Shown here: in pieces, positions 28,414-36,890 of the stretch
Layout: each line of letters begins with the position of its first letter
Numbering within the stretch: position 1 is the stretch's first letter
From: Lachnospiraceae bacterium
GTDB taxonomy: Bacteria; Bacillota; Clostridia; Lachnospirales; Lachnospiraceae
NCBI GenBank assembly: GCA_017521605.1
Contig: JAFXCD010000023.1
Coordinates: 24,326-88,325, forward strand
Length of the DNA stretch: 64,000 nucleotides
Direction of reading: 5' to 3'
Translations under genes and position numbers: made by a program
Notes under the pieces: generated by a model
What the model was told of the DNA's origin: nothing
The model's input: only the letters and a program-made list of their open reading frames with translations
The model's database searches: none

Positions 28414-29604
28414 GTGAAGGATATGTTTTCAAGAGAAGAGATAGAGCTGATAAATGTCTTAAGAGTTGCTATAAGTAATGTATCAAATCAAAAAGAGATG
28501 TCGATTGAAAATATAAACAGCGCAAATCTGATAAGTATGGCAAGAAGACATGCTGTTTTATCATTGATATATGATGTATTGTGTGAGAATCAACTCTTTT
28601 TAGATAAACAACCCTATATAGAACAGGAAACAAGAAAAATTGTACTACAATCCTATCGTTTACTGTTTCTGACCCGATATGTGGTAGAATTATTAGCGAA
28701 ACACCATATTGAGACAGTTGTTCTAAAGGGAGTAGCAACGGCAGGCTTTTATTCAGTGCCTGAATTGCGTAAATCGGGAGATATAGATTTATTGTTACCG
28801 AATACAGTAGATGAAAAACAGATTACAGAGATTATGAAAGAGGCCGGCTTCCGGATATCAAAAAACCAACATTCAAATCATCATATGGTTTATGTATCTG
28901 CAGAGGGGATTTCCATTGAACTTCATAGTATGCTGGCAGAACCGTTTGCGTATAAGAAGATCAATAAGGCTATGGAAAGACAGATGGAAAGGTGTGCTGT
29001 ACATATACAAAAAGCAGAAATTATGGGGCTGGAACTGCCTGTTTTGGATAAGCCATATCATGCATATGAGTTGTTGTTACATATGTTGCAGCATTTCATG
29101 TATGCGGGTTTTGGTTTAAAGTTATTATGTGACTGGGTAATGATTTGGAAGCAAGACTGGTTAAAGGAAGAGCGTGAGCAGTTCACCATGTTAACAAAAG
29201 AATGCGGTTTAGAGAAGTTTGCAGAAATGCTTTCTGCAGTTTGCATGAAATATTTCGGAATGCCGAAAGATACGTTTGCATGGAAGGTTAAATGTGATGA
29301 GAATACGGATCTATTATTGAGGGAGATTTTAGATTCGGAGGAGTTTGGCAATTCAGATAACAATCGCATGGTGATGATGAATGGCACAGGGCTGATGGCT
29401 TATATTAAGGAGTTTCATCATCAGATGAGGTTGAATTTTCAAAAGGCAGGGAAGTGCTTTTTGTTATGGCCGGTGCTATGGGGAGTGACATTGGTAAGGT
29501 TTTTGAGAAATAATAAGAGAGTGCGTAATACATCAACGGGTGGTGTATTAAAAGAGGCTAGAAGAAGAAGTGAACTGATGAAGGAACTGCGTATTTTTCA
29601 GTAG
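28414..29604 (+). CDS. Nucleotidyltransferase family protein (PF14907 type)
   Basis: VVLKGVATAGFY (about residues 103-113) followed by RKSGDIDLLLP (119-129) gives the G...GDxD signature of the uncharacterised nucleotidyltransferase family PF14907; Asp123 and Asp125 would bind metal. A central VSAEGISIELHSMLAE supplies the third acidic residue. Members occur beside HprK-like kinases and PqqD-like proteins in RiPP clusters, including lasso peptide loci, and such genes follow here. It begins with GTG; an ATG at 28423 would remove three residues. It may belong to the cassette at 29.7-33.9 kb rather than to the glycan operon. Confidence 0.75.
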   Translation: MKDMFSREEIELINVLRVAISNVSNQKEMSIENINSANLISMARRHAVLSLIYDVLCENQLFLDKQPYIEQETRKIVLQSYRLLFLTRYVVELLAKHHIETVVLKGVATAGFYSVPELRKSGDIDLLLPNTVDEKQITEIMKEAGFRISKNQHSNHHMVYVSAEGISIELHSMLAEPFAYKKINKAMERQMERCAVHIQKAEIMGLELPVLDKPYHAYELLLHMLQHFMYAGFGLKLLCDWVMIWKQDWLKEEREQFTMLTKECGLEKFAEMLSAVCMKYFGMPKDTFAWKVKCDENTDLLLREILDSEEFGNSDNNRMVMMNGTGLMAYIKEFHHQMRLNFQKAGKCFLLWPVLWGVTLVRFLRNNKRVRNTSTGGVLKEARRRSELMKELRIFQ

Positions 29605-29719
29605 TGTTGTGCTAAGAAAATGATATCTGATGTATTGATATAAAATGTACAATGAAGAAAGCTGGAAAAATGTTTTTAGTAATATTTTTTACAAAAATAA
29701 CAATAATGTGACGAATCAG

Positions 29720-29748
29720 TTTACAAAAGTGTAAAAATATGGTATGTT
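29720..29748 (+). promoter_or_regulatory. Promoter of the leader-peptide protein gene
   Basis: TTTACA (29720-29725) and TATGTT (29743-29748) are separated by 17 nt, a good housekeeping sigma-A spacing, 44 bp before the ATG of the 156-aa gene. This makes that gene the first of its own transcription unit. Confidence 0.55.
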
Positions 29749-29791
29749 ATTTATGTAAAAGAGTAAGTTTTGCTATAGGGAGGCAAGTATA

Positions 29792-30262
29792 ATGAAAAAG
29801 TATGAGAAACCGGTTGTAATGATAAACGAAGAGTTGGCTGAAGGTGTATACGCAGCGAGCGGAATGATGACGGGACCTACCGGAACACAGGATTGTTGGT
29901 CTTTTGATGTATATCCTGTTCAGGATTGGAATGGTTCACATAGAGTATTTGAAATCAAATTAAGACATCATACCGGGTTGGAGCATATATCAGATGCTTC
30001 TAATGTTAGTGTCACATTTGACAGAGACTTAACAGATGCATATACAGAGTTTGGTGGTGTTTTTGACGGAAGTAGAACAGTATCTGTATCAAGAGTGCTG
30101 TTGGCAGACGCATATAAGGATGGAGATTGGGTTACATATAAGATATGGGCTCAGGCTAGTGATGAGGCAACGACAAGAACTGTTGGTGTAAGTAATGTGA
30201 CAGTAACATGTGATAAATCACTTAATGTTCAAGGTGGCGGAGCAAGTGAGATAAATCCATAA
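29792..30262 (+). CDS. Secreted beta-rich protein precursor with RiPP-like leader
   Basis: The N-terminus MKKYEKPVVMINEELAEGVY, then AASG, looks like a cleavable leader: short basic start, KP, a hydrophobic/acidic helix (E-E-L-A-E-G-V) and a small-residue site, but no hydrophobic signal peptide. Similar leaders (KKYxKPxxxxNEExAEGVxAASG) occur on many short Lachnospiraceae proteins, from memory. The rest (about 28-156) alternates short polar strands, with one early Cys (DCWSF) and one late Cys (VTCDKS) that could pair, which suggests a small beta-sandwich. An ABC exporter follows after a terminator. GGGAGG is 8 nt before the ATG. The function is unknown; a secreted structural or binding protein fits best. 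Confidence 0.65.
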   Translation: MKKYEKPVVMINEELAEGVYAASGMMTGPTGTQDCWSFDVYPVQDWNGSHRVFEIKLRHHTGLEHISDASNVSVTFDRDLTDAYTEFGGVFDGSRTVSVSRVLLADAYKDGDWVTYKIWAQASDEATTRTVGVSNVTVTCDKSLNVQGGGASEINP

Positions 30263-30271
30263 GGTAAATAA

Positions 30272-30303
30272 AACAGCATCATCATTTTGATGATGCTGTT
30301 TTT
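30272..30303 (+). terminator. Intercistronic terminator between precursor and exporter genes
   Basis: A perfect 13-bp stem AACAGCATCATCA/TGATGATGCTGTT (30272-30284 with 30288-30300) with a 3-nt loop is followed by TTT. It sits in the 61-bp gap before the exporter gene. It should make the precursor transcript much more abundant than read-through mRNA for the exporter. Confidence 0.85.
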
Positions 30304-30323
30304 GTGTATGAGGTTGTGGTTAT

Positions 30324-32084
30324 ATGATACATAAGTTAGTGAAAAGAATGCATTTAGTGAATCCTGAAAGGTTGCAAGAAAGATTTAAGCAGATAAAGTG
30401 GATTTATTACTATGCAAAAAAATATTGGATGTCCATGATCCTTTATACTTTAATTGGCATGGCAGGGACTGTTATATCCCTTGTGAGTAGTTGGATTTCA
30501 AAAGATTTAGTTGATATTATTACAGGATATGAAACCGGTCGCTTGGTAACTACGTTTTGTATGATGATAGGCATAAATATTGGAACCGGCTTAATGAGTC
30601 AAATTTCCAATTATGTATCCAGTAAGATTAGCATGAAAGTAGATGCAGATGTTAAAGCAGATATTTTTTCTAAAATTTTGATCACGGATTGGGAATCACT
30701 CAGTAATTATCATACAGGTGATCTGTTGACGCGATGGAGTTCTGATGTTGGTACAATTTCCAGTGGAATATTAAGTTTTGCTCCGAATTTGATTATATAT
30801 GTATTTAGATTTGTTTCGGCTTTTGCTATGGTTATATATTATGATGCCACTTTTGCTATATTTGCATTTATAAGTATGCCTGTTAGTTTGCTGTTATCAA
30901 GAACACTTACAAAACGTATGACCAATAATAATCAGAGAAGTGCTGCAATGGGGGCGAAAATGACGGGATATAATCAAGAAGCGTTTTCAAACCTTCAGAC
31001 TATAAAAGCATTTGATTTGGTAGGTCTGTATATAAATAGATTGAAAGAGATTCAAAAAGAGTATATAGATATGCGTTTGGAATTTCAGAGAATGTCTATA
31101 GGAACTTCGCTGTTACTGAGTACAATAGGCCTTTTGGTTTCATATGCCTCTTATGGTTGGGGGATTTATAGAGTATGGAGCGGAGCAATAAGTTATGGAA
31201 CAATGACCATGTTTTTGGGGCTTTCGGGTACATTGACAGGAACAATTAACGGGTTGACTTCATTAATTCCTACAACTATTAGGCTTGCTACTTCTGCCGG
31301 TCGTCTTATGGATATCGTAGAGATGCCCCGCGAGGATTACAGTAACGATGAATTGGTAAAATCTTTCTATGAAAATAATAAAAATCAAGGTATCAGCTTG
31401 AAGATGTTTGATGTAAATTACTCTTATAAGACTGGAACAGAAGTTTTTGCCGGTGCGTCATTAGAGGTTAATCCTCATGAAATTATTGCTTTGGTGGGAC
31501 CTTCCGGAGAAGGCAAGACGACCATGCTTCGTTTGATCTTGTCGCTTATGCAGACACAGAACGGTACGGCTTATTTAACAGGCGGAGAAGAGTCTGTTCC
31601 GCTTACACCTTCCACTCGTAAACTGTTTTCCTACGTACCACAGGGAAACACCATGTTTTCCGGTACTATCGCTGAGAATATGCGTAATGTAAATCCGGAA
31701 GCTACGGATGAGGATATTATAGAGGCCTTAAAAGGTGCTTGTGCATGGGAGTTTGTGGAGAAATTGCCCGCGGGTATTAATAGTGAAATAAAGGAGCGTG
31801 GAGGAGGATTTTCTGAAGGACAGGCTCAACGTTTGTCCATTGCCAGAGCATTGCTTAGAGATGCACCTATTTTACTTTTGGATGAAGCAACTTCTGCATT
31901 GGATGTTGCTACGGAGAGAAGAGTGTTGCGTAATATCATGCAGGATGAGAAACCACGTACCTGTATTGTAACAACTCACAGACCTACGGTACTAAGTGTA
32001 TGTACCAGAGTTTACGCAATTCGTGATAAGAAGTGTGTAGTGTTAAACGAAAAAGAAATTGATGAGATGGTAAGAGGATTTTAA
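30324..32084 (+). CDS. ABC transporter, fused permease/ATPase, probable exporter of the leader-bearing protein
   Basis: This half-transporter has 5-6 membrane helices in residues ~35-330 and an ATPase domain with Walker A GPSGEGKTT, signature FSEGQAQRLS, Walker B ILLLDEATSALD and the H-loop in TTHRPT. The signature differs from LSGGQ at its first residues (FSEGQ), which is common in peptide and RiPP exporters. No C39 or other peptidase domain is fused, so leader removal would need another enzyme; an S26 peptidase gene lies 1.4 kb downstream. Its position directly after the precursor gene implies that substrate. Confidence 0.82.
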   Translation: MIHKLVKRMHLVNPERLQERFKQIKWIYYYAKKYWMSMILYTLIGMAGTVISLVSSWISKDLVDIITGYETGRLVTTFCMMIGINIGTGLMSQISNYVSSKISMKVDADVKADIFSKILITDWESLSNYHTGDLLTRWSSDVGTISSGILSFAPNLIIYVFRFVSAFAMVIYYDATFAIFAFISMPVSLLLSRTLTKRMTNNNQRSAAMGAKMTGYNQEAFSNLQTIKAFDLVGLYINRLKEIQKEYIDMRLEFQRMSIGTSLLLSTIGLLVSYASYGWGIYRVWSGAISYGTMTMFLGLSGTLTGTINGLTSLIPTTIRLATSAGRLMDIVEMPREDYSNDELVKSFYENNKNQGISLKMFDVNYSYKTGTEVFAGASLEVNPHEIIALVGPSGEGKTTMLRLILSLMQTQNGTAYLTGGEESVPLTPSTRKLFSYVPQGNTMFSGTIAENMRNVNPEATDEDIIEALKGACAWEFVEKLPAGINSEIKERGGGFSEGQAQRLSIARALLRDAPILLLDEATSALDVATERRVLRNIMQDEKPRTCIVTTHRPTVLSVCTRVYAIRDKKCVVLNEKEIDEMVRGF

Positions 32085-32092
32085 GATAAAAG

Positions 32093-32122
32093 AGAAGTCC
32101 GGTATTTAGTCTCCGGACTTCT
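32093..32122. terminator. Bidirectional terminator between exporter and PqqD-HprK genes
   Basis: A 10-bp stem AGAAGTCCGG/CCGGACTTCT (32093-32102 with 32113-32122) is flanked by A-rich and T-rich sequence. It overlaps the last codons of the minus-strand gene and serves the convergent pair. Confidence 0.8.
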
Positions 32123-33272
32123 TTAATTTATCAAGATAACAATCAATATATTTCTTCATAACTTCTGAGGCAGTAGGTTCCTTCGTACAATGGAGCTTGC
32201 ATACCATAATCTTTGAAACAATATCTTTCACAATTTTCATGTTTCGATCAAACAAATCTGTCGTCCAAGCAGGAGAAATCAAGCGTTGGCTTACAAGTAG
32301 CTGTTTCTTATCTTCCGGAAGTTTTTCAATTCTATCAGAAGAGGCCTGATTGAGGAGGATGATACCACCTAAAGCTACCGTCACGGTGGTACAGATTTCA
32401 GAGGTACCGCACCAGGGAATTCCGTGTACTACAGGTTGACCGTTTTCAAAGGCTAACAGATTCAAATCCCCATTTAAAAGAGTAATTTTATAAAGTTTTT
32501 TCCATAGGTTGGTATGGGTGGATTTGCCCATACCGGAATGTCCGGAAAACAGCCACGCTTTTTCTTTGTAGAGCAGAGAGGCAGAATGGAGTGCTACCAT
32601 GCCCTTCTTTTGTGACAGGTAAAGGTAAGTAAGGCGCAGTGCGTGAAAAATATCATAATGAAAATCCTCGTCATAAGGGGGCAGACAGTAACACAGAACC
32701 TTGGAACCATCAAAGCTTAAATGTATTTCCACAATATGTTTGGCCTGTGGAAAAAGTAGGATATAGCCTTCGGAGTTTTCCAGTACCATTAATTCATCAT
32801 TACGAATTAGTAAAGAACCATTTTGACGAGCTGGTGGAAAGCCCGGTTGGAATAATACTTCCTGGTGTATAGCTTCGCAGCCGGCAGCTTCAAAAGGACA
32901 AAACTCCTGTGGAAATGCCTGGGCAGGTCCCAGTAGCTTCACACCTAATCCGGCAATGGAAAGGGTTACGGAATGAAGGTTTGTATTAACATAGGGTTCA
33001 TCGATTACAATACCATAAGAGATCAGTTGTTTTACAAACTGGCGGATGTCATTTTGAAATTCTGTCAAATCCTCTGAGGGAATCTCGTAATATTCCGCAC
33101 TGCATCTGAATAGCTCCTCCATGGTGCACTCCTGCTCCAGCAATTTCCAAAGATAGGCACCGGTAGCATTGACCTGCACGCCATGTTTTCTGTCAGCCAT
33201 CATTTGTCCATAAGGGAGCAGATAGGGGATGTTTGCGATTTCTCTTAATATGAAGCTTTTGTTTTGCCGCAT
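32106..33272 (-). CDS. PqqD domain fused to HprK-like kinase
   Basis: Residues 1-~95 are PqqD-like (VQVNATGAYLWKLLEQECTMEELF, then QLISYGIVID). Residues ~215-388 resemble the C-terminal domain of HPr kinase, with ALHSASLLYKEKAWLFSGHS and the P-loop SGHSGMGKST (about 243-252, Lys250), then LLNGDLNLL. HprK-like kinases in lasso peptide clusters phosphorylate the peptide; here a fused PqqD domain could hold the leader while the kinase acts on the core (inference). The HprK signature and the phosphatase loop are not clear, so it is not a true HprK. It faces the exporter gene and shares its terminator. Confidence 0.72.
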   Translation of the reverse strand: MRQNKSFILREIANIPYLLPYGQMMADRKHGVQVNATGAYLWKLLEQECTMEELFRCSAEYYEIPSEDLTEFQNDIRQFVKQLISYGIVIDEPYVNTNLHSVTLSIAGLGVKLLGPAQAFPQEFCPFEAAGCEAIHQEVLFQPGFPPARQNGSLLIRNDELMVLENSEGYILLFPQAKHIVEIHLSFDGSKVLCYCLPPYDEDFHYDIFHALRLTYLYLSQKKGMVALHSASLLYKEKAWLFSGHSGMGKSTHTNLWKKLYKITLLNGDLNLLAFENGQPVVHGIPWCGTSEICTTVTVALGGIILLNQASSDRIEKLPEDKKQLLVSQRLISPAWTTDLFDRNMKIVKDIVSKIMVCKLHCTKEPTASEVMKKYIDCYLDKLKKSGD

Positions 33273-33460
33273 GGGATTCTCCTTGATTTACTGTAATAGT
33301 TTTAGTAGGTAGAATAGACAGAAAGCCATAATTTCTATCACTTTATTTTCCAGTATATCATTTTATGGAAAAAAAGGCTACTGGAAGGATTATAAAATTG
33401 TCAGTTGAGATTGCATTACAAACTGTTTATAATAGAAACTGTATAAGGAGAGGAGAGACT

Positions 33461-33928
33461 ATGGAAGATAACCGTCAGGATATAGAGCAACTCTTGGAAC
33501 AGGGTAACAATATACAGATAAAGCCCCAGGGGTACAGTATGTATCCTGTATTAGTACCGGGACGGGATGAAGCGGTTGTAGAGCCTGTGGCAGAGAGAAT
33601 ACTTAAACGTGGAGATGTGGTATTGTATCGAAGAGTAGCAGAGAATACAGGGCATATTTTGGTACTTCATCGTATCTGGAAGATAAAGCCGGAGGGGATA
33701 TATCTGGTAGGAGATAATCAGAGGGAAATCGAAGGACCTCTTATGAGGAGTCAGATGAAGGGTATTATGGCTGGTATATACCGTAAGGACAAGTACATAT
33801 CTGTACGGAATCCATGGTATCGATTGTTTACCGGAGGATGGTTATTACTACGCCCCATACGGCCCATTGTAGCAGGCATTGCAGCACGAATAAAGGGAAT
33901 ATTTACTAAGAAAGAGGATAAAGACTAA
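33461..33928 (+). CDS. S26 family signal peptidase-like protein, ER/SipW type (Ser-His)
   Basis: IKPQGYSMYPVL gives the nucleophile Ser26, LHRIW supplies His70 where bacterial type I peptidases have Lys, and LVGDNQ supplies Asp85. That Ser/His/Asp set is the ER-type (S26B) form found in SipW and archaeal peptidases. A hydrophobic stretch near residues 124-144 could insert into the membrane. The start at 33461 follows AGGAGAGG; an in-frame ATG at 33365 adds 32 residues and lacks an SD. It is a candidate for removing the leader of the 156-aa protein. The fruK-like gene begins 2 bp later. Confidence 0.75.
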   Translation: MEDNRQDIEQLLEQGNNIQIKPQGYSMYPVLVPGRDEAVVEPVAERILKRGDVVLYRRVAENTGHILVLHRIWKIKPEGIYLVGDNQREIEGPLMRSQMKGIMAGIYRKDKYISVRNPWYRLFTGGWLLLRPIRPIVAGIAARIKGIFTKKEDKD

Positions 33929-33930
33929 TT

Positions 33931-34848
33931 ATGATATATACAGTTACATTGAATCCTTCCTTGGATTATATGGTGGAGGTGCCTGAATTTCAGTTGGGGA
34001 GAACCAATCGTACAGAATGGGAAGAATTGAAAGTGGGAGGAAAGGGAATAAATGTATCACTACTGCTTAAAAATTTATGCGTGGAAAGTATGGCACTAGG
34101 ATTTGCAGGTGGTTTTACAGGGGATGAGATTTTGCGTCAATTGGAGGATTTCAACATCTGCAACAATTTTATTAAGGTGGCTGAAGGGAATTCCAGAATA
34201 AATGTAAAGCTAGTGAATGAAGAAGGAACGGAAATAAATGGTCAAGGACCTGTGATTTCAGTAGAGGAAGAAGAAAGACTATTGGAACAGTTTAAACAAG
34301 TACAAGCAGGCGATGTTGTGATATTGTCCGGTAGTATTCCTCCATCTTTATCCCGGGATTGGTATTTAAAGGTTATGAAAATATTACAAAAAAGGGAAAT
34401 TTTGGTAGTACTGGATATGGCAGGGGAAGGATTGTTAAAGGCTGCAGAATATGCTCCTTTTCTAATCAAACCCAATCATCATGAGCTGGGCGAATTGTTT
34501 GGGACCAGTTTTAGCAGACGAGGGGAAGTAGTGCCCTATGGGTACAAACTGCAGAAGATGGGCTTTCGTAATGTGTTAATATCACTGGCTGGTGAAGGAG
34601 CAGTTCTTTTAACAGAGGATGGACAATTGTTTTCAGCGGCAGCACCGTCGGGTGTTTTGAAAAACAGTGTGGGGGCTGGAGATGCCATGGTGGCAGGATT
34701 TGTGGCAGGCTGGTTGGAACGACAGGATTATGAGTGGGCATTTTTGATGGCTGTAGCTTCCGGAAGTGCCAGTGCATTTTCAAAGGCATTTGCTACAAGG
34801 CAAGAGATTGAAGAAATGTTAAAAAAGGTGCAAAACTCCAAAGAATAA
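33931..34848 (+). CDS. fruK: 1-phosphofructokinase / hexose-phosphate kinase (PfkB family)
   Basis: The start MIYTVTLNPSLDYMVEVPEF matches FruK/LacC-type kinases, with KVGGKGINVSLLL (PfkB signature 1) and SVGAGDAMVAGFVAGW (signature 2, catalytic Asp of GAGD). It phosphorylates fructose-1-phosphate or tagatose-6-phosphate with ATP. No fructose PTS permease is adjacent, only enzyme I downstream, so the exact substrate is uncertain. Length 305 aa is normal. Confidence 0.85.
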   Translation: MIYTVTLNPSLDYMVEVPEFQLGRTNRTEWEELKVGGKGINVSLLLKNLCVESMALGFAGGFTGDEILRQLEDFNICNNFIKVAEGNSRINVKLVNEEGTEINGQGPVISVEEEERLLEQFKQVQAGDVVILSGSIPPSLSRDWYLKVMKILQKREILVVLDMAGEGLLKAAEYAPFLIKPNHHELGELFGTSFSRRGEVVPYGYKLQKMGFRNVLISLAGEGAVLLTEDGQLFSAAAPSGVLKNSVGAGDAMVAGFVAGWLERQDYEWAFLMAVASGSASAFSKAFATRQEIEEMLKKVQNSKE

Positions 34849-34883
34849 TTAGGGTAGTATTACAGAAGAGGAAGGCGGTTAAC

Positions 34884-36503
34884 ATGCAGATATATCAGGG
34901 GAAAAGTGTATATGAGGGAATTGCCATAGGTAAAATACGTGTCTGTAAAAAAGGGGAGCAACAGGCTAGACGCATTCCTGTTACGGATATCAATGGTGAG
35001 TTGGAACGCTTTCATCAGGCCCAGGAAGCTACTATTGGACAAATAGAGGATTTGTATGGAAAAGCACGAGAAGAGATGGGAGAAGGTAATGCTGCTATCT
35101 TTGAAATCTATGAAGCGATTTTGACAGATGATAACTATGTAAATGATATTACCACACTTATAAAGAAGAATGGTTACAATGCAGAGTATGCGGTGACAGT
35201 AATTAAGGAGAAATATTTGCAAATGTTTGCAGCAATGGATGATGAGTATTTAAAGGCCAGAGCTTTGGATATCAGGGATATTTCAGAAAGATTGCTGGAT
35301 GCTCTGCAGGGGGGAAAGAAATCCCGGATAGAGGATGAGGAATCCATTATTGTATTATCGGAAGAACTGACACCTTCAGAAGCATTGCAGTTGAATTTGG
35401 AGAAAGTGGTGGGTTTCATTACAGTAGAGGGTTCCTTATATAGCCATACGGCCATTTTTGCAAAAACAAGGGGCATTCCTGCGTTGATAAATGTGGATAT
35501 CGGCATGGATACTTCATTGGATGGAAAGCTTGCTATTGTAGATGGTGTAGGAGGCCATTTTTATGTAGAGCCAAAACAGGATGTTTTGCAGGAATGTATG
35601 CAAAAGCTAAGAACAGTGAAAGAAGAAAAACAGATACTTTTAAGTCAGCAAGAGTTGAATAGTATTTATGATAAGTTAAAAATATGTATCTGCGCCAATA
35701 TTGGTAATATAAAAGATGTAGAAGCGCTAAAGGATTTGAATATTAAAGGAATTGGATTACTTCGTAGTGAGTTTCTGTTTTTTGAAAGGAAGGATTTTCC
35801 TACAGAGGAGGAACAATTTGAATGTTACAAGACAGTGTTGGAAGCTATGCAGGGGAAGCATGTTGTGATACGTACACTGGATATAGGAGCGGATAAGCAG
35901 TGCGCATATTTTCACATGGAATCGGAAGAGAATCCGGCATTGGGAATGCGGGGGATTCGCGTCTTATTAGAAAACAGGGAGTTATTCTTAACACAAATAA
36001 AGGCTTTATTACGGGCTTCTGCATATGGCAATCTGGGGATTTTGTATCCTATGATTACTTCTATGGAAGAGATGACGGAAATTAAAGAAGTATTGGAACA
36101 GGCTAAAACAGAGCTTACACGTGAGAAAAATTTATTTGGAACTCCGACGCATGGTATTATGATAGAAACACCGGCAGCAGCATTGATTAGTGATTTGTTG
36201 GCGAAGGAGGTGGATTTTTTCAGTATTGGAACCAATGATTTGACACAATACACCTTAGCAATGGACAGACAAAGCAGTAAGCTGGAAGCTCATTATAATA
36301 AATATCACCCTGCTATTTTGCGTATAATAAGGTTGATTACGGAAAATGCTCATAAAGCCGGCATACCGGTATCTATTTGTGGGGAATTAAGTGCAGATAT
36401 TTCACTAACAGAAGAGTTTATTAAGATGGGTGTGGATGAATTGTCCGTAGCCTTTGGCATGATACCGATTTTACAGAAAAAACTTGTAGAATTAAGTAAA
36501 TGA
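34884..36503 (+). CDS. ptsI: PTS enzyme I (phosphoenolpyruvate-protein phosphotransferase)
   Basis: Enzyme I moves phosphate from PEP to HPr in the cytoplasm and so powers all PTS sugar uptake. YSHTAIFAKTRGIPALIN contains the phosphorylated His (about residue 188). NPALGMRGIRVLL and FSIGTNDLTQYTLAMDR are the PEP-binding signatures. Length 539 aa is slightly below the usual 570. SD GGAAGGCGG precedes the ATG. ptsH is not in the window. Confidence 0.93.
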   Translation: MQIYQGKSVYEGIAIGKIRVCKKGEQQARRIPVTDINGELERFHQAQEATIGQIEDLYGKAREEMGEGNAAIFEIYEAILTDDNYVNDITTLIKKNGYNAEYAVTVIKEKYLQMFAAMDDEYLKARALDIRDISERLLDALQGGKKSRIEDEESIIVLSEELTPSEALQLNLEKVVGFITVEGSLYSHTAIFAKTRGIPALINVDIGMDTSLDGKLAIVDGVGGHFYVEPKQDVLQECMQKLRTVKEEKQILLSQQELNSIYDKLKICICANIGNIKDVEALKDLNIKGIGLLRSEFLFFERKDFPTEEEQFECYKTVLEAMQGKHVVIRTLDIGADKQCAYFHMESEENPALGMRGIRVLLENRELFLTQIKALLRASAYGNLGILYPMITSMEEMTEIKEVLEQAKTELTREKNLFGTPTHGIMIETPAAALISDLLAKEVDFFSIGTNDLTQYTLAMDRQSSKLEAHYNKYHPAILRIIRLITENAHKAGIPVSICGELSADISLTEEFIKMGVDELSVAFGMIPILQKKLVELSK

Positions 36504-36513
36504 GTCATTAAAA

Positions 36514-36545
36514 CACCGGCCCATGATACAGGGTCGGTGCTTTAT
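36514..36545 (+). terminator. Terminator after ptsI
   Basis: A 9-bp stem CACCGGCCC/GGGTCGGTG (36514-36522 with 36531-36539, one G-U pair) precedes CTTTAT. The T-tract is weak. Confidence 0.65.
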
Positions 36546-36572
36546 GGGAAATAAATTTGTTATGTAATAGTC

Positions 36573-36716
36573 TTAATCATATAAGGATTTACCATGTACA
36601 AGCTTTCCAATAAATTTCTGGCAAAGAATTACAATCATATAGCCTATGATTACGATGGAAGTACCTACACCAAGAATAAATAAAAGTCCTACTAATAAAA
36701 TGTTAAAAATGTCCAT
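36573..36716 (-). CDS. Small single-helix membrane protein (47 aa)
   Basis: A short minus-strand frame begins with ATG after the SD-like AGGTGA. It encodes MDIFNILLVGLLFILGVGTS, then IVIIGYMIVILCQKFIGKLV and a short polar tail. The hydrophobic run with GVG and a basic end resembles the gamma subunits of sodium-pump decarboxylases (OadG) and other small membrane subunits, but it is too short to assign. It has clean start and stop signals and lies alone between ptsI and the PMT gene. The remaining 36717-36890 shows nothing I recognise. Confidence 0.5.
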   Translation of the reverse strand: MDIFNILLVGLLFILGVGTSIVIIGYMIVILCQKFIGKLVHGKSLYD

Positions 36717-36890
36717 TGAATGTCACCTCGTTTAAAATTTTGATGATTGTATTTTAACAAGGCATGTTTTACCTTTCAATGGTGGTGGTGGGCTCTTTGC
36801 TATATCTTTGCCATGTGTCAAATGTCTTTTACCACATCTTTGCCGTAAACAATGATTAAGGAAACACCACGGGCTTATATTTCCTATTTG

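Noticed and set aside
28414-33928. Lasso peptide cluster
   Set aside because: No asparagine synthetase-like cyclase, no transglutaminase-like B protein and no short lasso core are present; only accessory gene types match.
36717-36890. Possible regulatory RNA between the small membrane protein and PMT genes
   Set aside because: No convincing stem or promoter was seen.
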